Translations under genes and position numbers: made by a program | Notes under the pieces: generated by a model | What the model saw: the letters and a program-made list of their open reading frames with translations, nothing else | Told to the model about the DNA's origin: nothing | Databases searched by the model: none | In this document: positions 8,392 to 13,711 of the stretch, in pieces | Position numbering within the stretch: position 1 is the first letter of the stretch | Layout of the letters: every line of letters begins with the position of its first letter | Source of the DNA: Synechococcales cyanobacterium PMM_0073 | GTDB lineage: Bacteria; Cyanobacteriota; Cyanobacteriia; Elainellales; Elainellaceae | Assembly: GCA_949127695.1 (NCBI GenBank) | Contig: CASBQH010000001.1 | Coordinates: 1 to 21,596, forward strand | Direction of reading: 5' to 3' | Length of the DNA stretch: 21,596 nucleotides

Positions 8392-9669
8392 ATGAAAACA
8401 GCCTGGTGGAAATTCGGAATTTTGACACTGCTTGGCCTGCTGCTGAGCTGGATGGTGAGCTGTAGCCCCGCTCAAGCTCCGGCAAAATCAGGGGATGCTG
8501 AGGTCGAATTCTGGACGATGCAGCTAGAGGCCAAGTTTTCAGACTATTTCAAAACGCTGATTAGCCAATTTGAGCAGGAAAATCCAGGCGTGAAGGTGCG
8601 CTGGGTAGATGTGCCCTGGGGCGATATGCAGAGCAAGATCCTCACCGCCGTCTCGGCCAACACCGCCCCCGATGTGGTGAATCTCAACCCTGACTTTGCG
8701 GCTCAGCTGGCCGGACGCAACGCTTGGCTGACGCTAGATGAGCGCGTGCCTGCCGCTGACAAAGCCCAGTTTCTGCCCAAAATCTGGCAGGCCAGCAGCC
8801 TTGAGAACCAAAGCTTTGGCCTGCCCTGGTATCTCTCCACCAGCGTCACAATTTACAACCAAGATCTATTACAGCAGGCCGGGATCACAACGCCGCCCAC
8901 TACCTACGCAGAATTATCTGAAGCAGCCAGACAGGTCAAAGCCAAAACTGGCAAATACGCCTTTTTCACCACCGTCGTCCCCGAAGACTCAGCCGAGCTG
9001 TTGCAGTCGATGGTGCAGATGGGCGTGACGCTGCTAGATGCCAACGGCAAAGCCGCCTTTAATAGCGCCGAGGGCAAAGCCGCCTTCCAATATTGGACAG
9101 ATCTCTATCAGCAAAATCTGCTGCCCAAAGAGGTGCTCACCCAAGGCCACCGCCGCGCCATTGAGCTGTATCAGGCGGGCGAGACGGCGATGCTCACCAC
9201 CGGGCCGCAGTTTCTCAAAACCATTGAAACCGATGCGCCCGCCATTGCCCAAGCTTCGGCAGTCGCACCGCAGATTACTGGCAGCACCGGCAAGAAAAAC
9301 GTCGCCGTGATGAATCTGGTGATTCCACGCAGCAGCGACCAGCCAGACGCCGCGCTGAAGTTTGCGCTGTTCGTCACCAACAACACCAACCAGCTCTCAT
9401 TTGCCAAAGCTGCCAACGTGCTGCCCTCCACCACCGCCGCGCTCAAAGACAATTACTTTACTCAGGTGGATGCCGCTGCGCCCGCCTTTGATCAGGCGCG
9501 GAAGATCAGCGCCCAGCAAATGTCAGATGCCGAGATCTTGCTGCCCCAAATTAAAGACATTAAAGCGCTGCAAAAGATAATCTATGACAATCTACAGGCG
9601 GCAATGCTGGACGAGAAGCCGGTCGATCAGGCCGTCAGCGATGCCGCAGCAGAATGGGACGCCCGCTAG
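8392..9669 (+). CDS. ABC transporter sugar-binding lipoprotein (SBP family 1)
   Basis: 425 residues from the ATG at 8392; a GTG directly before it (8389) is the alternative. The N-terminus is a lipoprotein signal: MKTAWWK, a hydrophobic stretch, and a Cys at residue 24 in WMVSCSP, close to a lipobox. It should therefore be a membrane-anchored periplasmic solute receptor. The mature part follows the extracellular solute-binding family 1 pattern of sugar receptors: VEFWTMQ, FEQENPGVKVRWVDVPWGD, DVVNLNPDFAAQLA, LPWYLSTSVTIYNQDLLQQA and AMLTTGPQFLK. Homologues bind maltose, trehalose, glucosylglycerol or similar compounds; the ligand cannot be read from sequence. No permease or ATPase genes lie nearby, so it must use a transporter encoded elsewhere. 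It converges on the DUF2288 gene with 8 bp between stops. Confidence 0.9.
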   Translation: MKTAWWKFGILTLLGLLLSWMVSCSPAQAPAKSGDAEVEFWTMQLEAKFSDYFKTLISQFEQENPGVKVRWVDVPWGDMQSKILTAVSANTAPDVVNLNPDFAAQLAGRNAWLTLDERVPAADKAQFLPKIWQASSLENQSFGLPWYLSTSVTIYNQDLLQQAGITTPPTTYAELSEAARQVKAKTGKYAFFTTVVPEDSAELLQSMVQMGVTLLDANGKAAFNSAEGKAAFQYWTDLYQQNLLPKEVLTQGHRRAIELYQAGETAMLTTGPQFLKTIETDAPAIAQASAVAPQITGSTGKKNVAVMNLVIPRSSDQPDAALKFALFVTNNTNQLSFAKAANVLPSTTAALKDNYFTQVDAAAPAFDQARKISAQQMSDAEILLPQIKDIKALQKIIYDNLQAAMLDEKPVDQAVSDAAAEWDAR

Positions 9670-9677
9670 CTGGGATG

Positions 9678-9965
9678 CTAAGGCAGTTGCACCAGCACAT
9701 AGGGCTGCACGATCAGCGCCTTGAAGCGGCAGTTCGGCTCGCTGCCCCAAGCCGAAAGCTGTGCGGGCGAGGGCTTAAATAGCTGCTGCTGACTAATCCA
9801 GCCCTGCACGGTTGCCGTATCGTCTTGGGCAATGGCTACTCCCACATCCAGCAAATCTAGCCCCGCCGCCACCATCACAATCGCATCGCGTTTGGCATGT
9901 GGCATCAGCCATTCCCATTCGGCTTCATCTAGGGCTTCGGCCAGCTCAGTTCTCAAATCCGACAT
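9678..9965 (-). CDS. DUF2288 family protein
   Basis: A 95-residue acidic soluble protein. The segments ALDEAEWEWLMPHAKRDAIV and DLLDVGVAIAQDDTATVQGW, and the C-terminal RFKALIVQPYVLVQ, match the DUF2288 family of cyanobacteria and some gammaproteobacteria. The function is unknown. There is no signal peptide, membrane segment or known catalytic motif. The ATG at 9965 gives the usual family length. The gene is convergent with the sugar-binding protein gene and divergent from the small peptide gene, so it is probably transcribed alone. Confidence 0.88.
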   Translation of the reverse strand: MSDLRTELAEALDEAEWEWLMPHAKRDAIVMVAAGLDLLDVGVAIAQDDTATVQGWISQQQLFKPSPAQLSAWGSEPNCRFKALIVQPYVLVQLP

Positions 9966-10078
9966 GGTTTTTGCATTCGGTCAGCGCCTTTTATCCTACC
10001 GCTTGCCCGCAAGATTTTGCTGCGTCTAGAGAGTTAACGCTTGATTAAGAAACAATTATTTCTAGGCAAATATTGGGC

Positions 10079-10096
10079 ATTCTGGAATTCCTGAAT
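10079..10096. promoter_or_regulatory. imperfect 18-bp palindrome upstream of the small peptide gene
   Basis: ATTCTGGAATTCCTGAAT matches its own reverse complement at 16 of 18 positions, with a perfect GGAATTCC core. It ends 14 bases before the peptide ATG and overlaps its ribosome-binding region. It could be an operator or a translation-blocking hairpin. No regulator is suggested by the sequence. Confidence 0.4.
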
Positions 10097-10110
10097 CTGG
10101 AGCTTCTGCG

Positions 10111-10257
10111 ATGTCTCGTACAATTTACGCTGGGCTGCTGGCGAGTCTGCTGGTTGGCATTGCCGCGCCGTCTGCTCAGGCCACCCAAATTCCCTGGTGT
10201 ATGCGGGTCGTGCCCAGCGGCGATCTGGTAATTTGGTATGGAAGTCGCTGCCGCTAG
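10111..10257 (+). CDS. small secreted two-cysteine peptide, 48 residues
   Basis: An ATG at 10111 with a GGAG 8 bases upstream opens a 48-codon frame ending in TAG. The product looks like a Sec-exported peptide: a short basic start (MSRTIY), a hydrophobic core (AGLLASLLVGIAA) and a PSAQA cleavage site. The predicted mature peptide is 24 residues, begins TQIPWCMRVV and ends IWYGSRCR, with two cysteines 18 apart that could form a disulfide. I do not recognise the family. The gene sits alone between the divergent DUF2288 gene and the rpsD promoter. The ribosome site, signal peptide and tidy cleavage site together make a real gene likely. An alternative is a chance frame, which comparison with relatives would settle. 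Confidence 0.65.
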   Translation: MSRTIYAGLLASLLVGIAAPSAQATQIPWCMRVVPSGDLVIWYGSRCR

Positions 10258-10294
10258 ACTCGCTGCTGTACTGCCGCTAAAATACAATTTTGGG

Positions 10295-10324
10295 TTGTCG
10301 AGATGGCTGTACTGGAGCTAATAT
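10295..10324 (+). promoter_or_regulatory. putative sigma-70-type promoter of rpsD
   Basis: A TTGTCG -35 box (10295-10300) and a TAATAT -10 box (10319-10324) are 18 bp apart. Transcription would begin near 10331, giving an rpsD leader of about 57 bases. Confidence 0.5.
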
Positions 10325-10334
10325 GAGAGCTTTG

Positions 10335-10351
10335 GCCAGAATTAATCTGGC
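10335..10351 (+). promoter_or_regulatory. hairpin in the rpsD leader
   Basis: GCCAGA-ATTAA-TCTGGC is a perfect 6-bp stem with a 5-base loop in the predicted 5' leader, 36 bases before the rpsD ATG. S4 represses its own mRNA in other bacteria; whether this hairpin serves that purpose is inference. Confidence 0.35.
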
Positions 10352-10387
10352 TGGCTCAACTTCAGAACTTCAAAAGAGGAAATCTAG

Positions 10388-10996
10388 ATGTCGCGATATC
10401 GAGGCCCTCGCCTGAGAGTGACCCGTCGCCTGGGCGATTTGCCCGGACTGACGCGCAAAACTGCTCGGCGAGCATATCCCCCCGGACAACATGGACAGGC
10501 GCGCAAAAAGCGCTCAGAATATGCCATTCGCCTAGAAGAGAAACAAAAGCTACGCTTTAACTACGGCGTCTCCGAACGTCAGCTGCTGCGCTACGTGCGG
10601 AAGGCACGCCGAGCGGCTGGCTCCACCGGACAGGTGCTGCTCCAGTTTCTCGAAATGCGGCTTGACAACACGGTGTTTCGGATGGGCATGGGACCCACCA
10701 TTCCCGGCGCGCGCCAGGTGGTGAATCATGGCCATATCACCGTCAACGGTCGCGTCGTGGATATTCCTAGCTACCAGTGCAAGCCTGGAGATGTGGTTGG
10801 CGTTAGAAACACCGAGCGCTCTCGCCGCCTGGTGGAGGCAAACCTGCAATTCCCCGGTTTGGCGCATACGCCTAGCCATTTGGAATTTGACAAGAACAAA
10901 ATGGAAGGTAAGGTGAACAGCATCGTGGAGCGCGAGTGGGTGGCGCTGCCCATTAACGAGCTGCTGGTGGTTGAGTACTACTCACGTCAGGCTTAA
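10388..10996 (+). CDS. rpsD: 30S ribosomal protein S4
   Basis: 202 residues, the normal length for cyanobacterial and plastid S4. It is a primary 16S rRNA-binding protein that starts assembly of the small-subunit body. [20 protein letters not shown] and YPPGQHGQ are typical of this lineage, and there are no zinc-binding cysteines at the N-terminus. The S4 RNA-binding domain lies at about 90-155 ([37 protein letters not shown]). A strong AGAGGA ribosome site is 7 bases before the ATG. As in many cyanobacteria the gene stands outside a large ribosomal operon. A promoter and leader hairpin lie upstream and a strong terminator follows at 11061. Confidence 0.98.
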   Translation: MSRYRGPRLRVTRRLGDLPGLTRKTARRAYPPGQHGQARKKRSEYAIRLEEKQKLRFNYGVSERQLLRYVRKARRAAGSTGQVLLQFLEMRLDNTVFRMGMGPTIPGARQVVNHGHITVNGRVVDIPSYQCKPGDVVGVRNTERSRRLVEANLQFPGLAHTPSHLEFDKNKMEGKVNSIVEREWVALPINELLVVEYYSRQA

Positions 10997-11060
10997 GCTG
11001 AGTTTCTGTTTGGCTGCATCTGCGCGGCTGCGGTGCGCCATCTAGTTTTAATATTCCTCT

Positions 11061-11093
11061 AGCTCTCTGATTCCGTCGATCAGGGGGCTTTTT
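11061..11093 (+). terminator. rho-independent terminator of rpsD
   Basis: AGCTCTCTGAT and ATCAGGGGGCT pair as an 11-bp stem (two G-U pairs) around a 7-base loop, followed by five T. It ends transcription about 100 bp after the rpsD stop. Confidence 0.85.
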
Positions 11094-11136
11094 GATTCGA
11101 GAAGCGCCAACGTAGGTTGAGCCCGGATCAGCCTAT

Positions 11137-11167
11137 AAAAAAGGGAGAGCCATTTGCGAACTCTCCC
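11137..11167 (-). terminator. rho-independent terminator for the minus-strand genes
   Basis: On the minus strand GGGAGAG and CTCTCCC form a 7-bp stem around an 11-base loop, followed by TTTTTT (plus-strand A run at 11137-11142). It would end the NUDIX/potassium-channel transcript, though it lies about 220 bp after the channel stop. Confidence 0.8.
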
Positions 11168-11390
11168 AACCATCAGGGTGCATCTACATAACACATTATG
11201 CCATTATTTCACTGTAGGGTGTCACCCCCCAACCTGCTCTATTCGCAAAATTATTGTAAAGATTGAGACAGCGAGGACTGCGTTATACGTATTTTCTAGA
11301 CAGACAAGCCGAGTTCTGGGGAAATCTGGGTCTTCGAGATCAGCAACCAACCCAGATCGGCGGCGGCAAGGCATTTCTACCGCCCCACAA
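11168..11390. other. 223-bp region downstream of the channel gene; possible small RNA
   Basis: No protein gene is supported here. On the minus strand it reads as a long 3' region of the channel gene. It contains the inverted repeats ATCTGGGT/ACCCAGAT (11324-11357) and GGGTG-T-CACCC (11217-11227). A weak promoter-like pair (TGACAC, 18 bp, CATAAT with the latter at 11200-11195) points toward the terminator and would give an RNA of about 50 bases. Confidence 0.3.
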
Positions 11391-12320
11391 TCAGCCGACC
11401 GCTGTTGAAGCTAACTCAAGTGCTCGCGCCTCGTGAAAATAGGAGTAGTCGATATATCGATGCCCGTCTTCTGTATTATAAAAAATATCTGCTAGACAAT
11501 GATTCCAGAGAATATCTTGTGGCGCATAAACATGGCGAGCGTGAATAGTCTGAGTTACAGTTTCGTCAATCCCACTGAGAGAAGCCACAATCGTCACGTT
11601 GGTCCGCAGCAGTGATTCGGTCGTCATGCCGTAAAGCGGGCTACTTGAATCAATCGGATGCATCAGCGTCCAGCTGAGCGTAAAGCTAGGCGTTTGGCGG
11701 CGCAGCAGCTTCAGGTCATAAAATCGCCGCATGGCATGGCCTTCACTGCTCACGTCATCACGCATCAGGTAAACCTGCATCTGCGCTTCTAAAATCTGGT
11801 TGCGGCGCTGGTTGGCGGTGCGAAACATTAGCGTCGGTATACCCTCATAAGGCATCACCACCGCAGGGCGACTAAACAGCACTCTGGCCGTGGGTCGTGA
11901 AAACCGAGCAAAAGACAGCCCGGTCATTAGCGCTACGCCCACCAAACCTGCCATGGCCTCAATCGTGACAATGGTGTTGCTATAAAAGGTCTGAGGAGCC
12001 ATGACGCCGTAGCCAATTGTGGCCAGCGTCTGGACGCTAAAAAAGAAGGCATCTGAGAACGAGCCAGGATTTGTGTTGGTAACGCTTCCGGGCTGCAATA
12101 GATAGAGCAGCGCAAACAGCATATTTGTCGCAAAATAGAGCAGACTAATAATCGCAATAAACCCTGTCCAGGGAACGGTTAATAGTAGGTGATAAGGATC
12201 ACGCCAGTAAGAATACCAGGCTCCCAAGCCAACAATCTTAAAACGCCCTGTCTGAATTTTGATATGAACGACCGGACGGCGGCGTAGACCGTTAAGAAAT
12301 AGTTGGATTAGTCTCTTCAT
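11391..12320 (-). CDS. inward-rectifier-type potassium channel (KirBac family)
   Basis: 309 residues. It has the two-helix channel plan: a slide-helix region before WYSYWRDPYHLLL (35-47), TM1 at about 48-75, a pore helix, the potassium selectivity filter TIGYG at 101-105, and TM2 at about 115-137. The C-terminal half is the cytoplasmic beta-rich Kir domain (LMFRTANQRRNQILEAQMQV, LKLLRRQTPSFTLSWTLMHP). It should conduct K+ across the plasma membrane under control of ligands or pH. The length is normal. An ATG at 12320 follows a GGAG about 9 bases upstream. The gene starts 21 bp after the NUDIX stop, so the two are likely one transcript. Confidence 0.94.
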   Translation of the reverse strand: MKRLIQLFLNGLRRRPVVHIKIQTGRFKIVGLGAWYSYWRDPYHLLLTVPWTGFIAIISLLYFATNMLFALLYLLQPGSVTNTNPGSFSDAFFFSVQTLATIGYGVMAPQTFYSNTIVTIEAMAGLVGVALMTGLSFARFSRPTARVLFSRPAVVMPYEGIPTLMFRTANQRRNQILEAQMQVYLMRDDVSSEGHAMRRFYDLKLLRRQTPSFTLSWTLMHPIDSSSPLYGMTTESLLRTNVTIVASLSGIDETVTQTIHARHVYAPQDILWNHCLADIFYNTEDGHRYIDYSYFHEARALELASTAVG

Positions 12321-12341
12321 CGGGCTGACTCCATCAGCGGT

Positions 12342-12989
12342 TTAATCAAATTCAGTTGGCCAATTGAGATGTTGAGCATGTTCATAGAGCCTGAGAATTT
12401 GGGAGGGCAAGACTCGCCCCAATGACAGCTCTGGTAGATCATGCACCGGGAAGAACTCAACCGCGTCGGTTTCAATGCTGGGCTTAGCCGCGCCACCCGT
12501 GATTTCGCAGATAAAAAATAATTTGTAGGCATGAAAGATCAGGGGTGGGTGCGGATGCCTGTTGCGATCATAGACTGCCGCGAGCTTCAAAATTTTGGTT
12601 TCATAGCCCGCTTCCTCATAAATTTCGCGGATTACCGCTGCTCCGGGCGGCTCGCCCACGTCAATCCAGCCTCCTGGCAGCGTCCATTTCTGGTCTTCAC
12701 GCTCTAGCACCAGCAGCACTTGATCAGCTTGGAAGATTGCTCCGCGCGTATCAATTTTTGGGGTGGCGTAGCCTGTTTGCTGATCAAATAAATTTTGCAC
12801 GTAGGCTGGATCAGCATCTGTATAGGCGGCCATCATTTCGGCAGCTAGCGCCTGAATCTGCTGAAATCGGTCAACATCGTAGGGGTTTTCGGTGAAGGTG
12901 AGGCCGTTTTGGGCAATGGCTTGCAGTCGCTGCGCCCAGTGGAGCCATGCTAAGCCGGGATGCTCTGCTGATAGTTGTTCGGGTGGCAT
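12342..12989 (-). CDS. NUDIX hydrolase
   Basis: 215 residues, probably cytoplasmic. The Nudix box fits GX5EX7REUXEEXGU exactly at residues 107-129: G107, E113, then REIYEEAGY with metal-binding E125 and E126. These enzymes hydrolyse a nucleoside diphosphate linked to another group. The first 60 residues (WLHWAQRLQAIAQNGLTFTE, NPYDVDRFQQIQALAAEMM) resemble the separate N-terminal NUDIX domain of a subgroup with ADP-ribose- or CDP-choline-type pyrophosphatases, so one of these substrates is possible but not shown. The ATG at 12989 has a weak ribosome site. Two BglII palindromes (AGATCT) lie just upstream. The potassium channel gene follows after 21 bp. Confidence 0.92.
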   Translation of the reverse strand: MPPEQLSAEHPGLAWLHWAQRLQAIAQNGLTFTENPYDVDRFQQIQALAAEMMAAYTDADPAYVQNLFDQQTGYATPKIDTRGAIFQADQVLLVLEREDQKWTLPGGWIDVGEPPGAAVIREIYEEAGYETKILKLAAVYDRNRHPHPPLIFHAYKLFFICEITGGAAKPSIETDAVEFFPVHDLPELSLGRVLPSQILRLYEHAQHLNWPTEFD

Positions 12990-13039
12990 TTGCTGAAAGA
13001 TCTGAAGATCTATGGCGTATATCTATAGCGATATTTTAA

Positions 13040-13074
13040 TTTTATTGCAGCTTTTATTGCAGCTTTATCACAGC
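13040..13074. repeat. 12-bp tandem repeat, two exact units and one diverged
   Basis: TTTTATTGCAGC occurs at 13040-13051 and again at 13052-13063, followed by TTTATCACAGC (13064-13074). It lies between the methyltransferase stop and the NUDIX start and may overlap the NUDIX promoter. Confidence 0.7.
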
Positions 13075-13095
13075 GATTAATTTGCAGCGCTGTAG

Positions 13096-13671
13096 CTATC
13101 GCGTCACGCTGCAAAAATTATTCATCCAGAGCTGAAAGTAATGATGCCGAAACTCGCTAAACTGGGCTTCTGCAATCAACGCCCGCTCCAACCGCGCCCG
13201 ATTGTAATAGCGCTTATGATCGCGGATTTCCTGCTCATCTACTAGCTTCAGACGATAGGCCAACAGCTCCAGCATCGGCTTTGACCAAACTGACGGCACG
13301 GTGAGCACCAGCCTGCCGCTAGGCTTCAGCACCCGGCGTACCTCTTGCAAAATCGCCTGCTCATGCTGAATATGTTCTAGCACCGCCAGCATCGTTACCC
13401 GGTCAAAGCTGGCGTCGGCAAAGGGCAACGCTTCGGTGAGCCTGAGCGGAATCGTTTGCAGATTGCCCAGCTGCATCGGCTTCACCTTAACGTCAATGCC
13501 AATGCCCTGCTCAATTCGATCTGACATCTGCTGCAAAAACCAGGCCGAATGCCCGCAGCCAATATCGAGCAGCCTACAGCCAACCGGAATCTGCGAGGCA
13601 ATTTTGCGAAACCGCAGCCAGCGCAGCAGAGGTTCAAGATGCCACTCCTGCAATTGCCCCTTCCCACCCAA
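13096..13671 (-). CDS. class I SAM-dependent methyltransferase
   Basis: 191 residues. The S-adenosylmethionine site is clear: motif I LLDIGCGHS (34-42), the acidic end of strand 2 in IGIDVK (58-63), LPFADASFDRVTMLAVLEHI for motif II/III, and RVLKPSGRLVLTVPS after it. The substrate is unknown; the family includes enzymes acting on lipids, sugars and small molecules. The start is TTG at 13671. An in-frame TGA lies four codons upstream and no earlier ATG exists, while a GAGGTG ribosome site is placed 8 bases before the TTG. It begins 40 bp after the stop of the TPR gene and so may be co-transcribed with it. Confidence 0.88.
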   Translation of the reverse strand: MGGKGQLQEWHLEPLLRWLRFRKIASQIPVGCRLLDIGCGHSAWFLQQMSDRIEQGIGIDVKVKPMQLGNLQTIPLRLTEALPFADASFDRVTMLAVLEHIQHEQAILQEVRRVLKPSGRLVLTVPSVWSKPMLELLAYRLKLVDEQEIRDHKRYYNRARLERALIAEAQFSEFRHHYFQLWMNNFCSVTR

Positions 13672-13679
13672 TGCGTCTG

Positions 13680-13685
13680 CACCTC
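13680..13685 (-). promoter_or_regulatory. ribosome-binding site supporting the TTG start of the methyltransferase
   Basis: The minus strand reads GAGGTG, 8 bases before the TTG at 13671. It overlaps the in-frame TGA that limits the reading frame, so it decides the start. Confidence 0.6.
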
Positions 13686-13711
13686 AGCTTATCGCAGCTG
13701 CGTCAATCAGG

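Noticed and set aside
11168..11390. tRNA or a known structured RNA in the largest gene-free stretch
   Set aside because: No T-loop consensus, acceptor stem or motif of RNase P RNA, tmRNA, SRP RNA or Yfr1 was seen.
11154..11408. 84-codon plus-strand frame after rpsD
   Set aside because: It begins inside a terminator hairpin, has no ribosome site, and runs antisense into the end of the channel gene.
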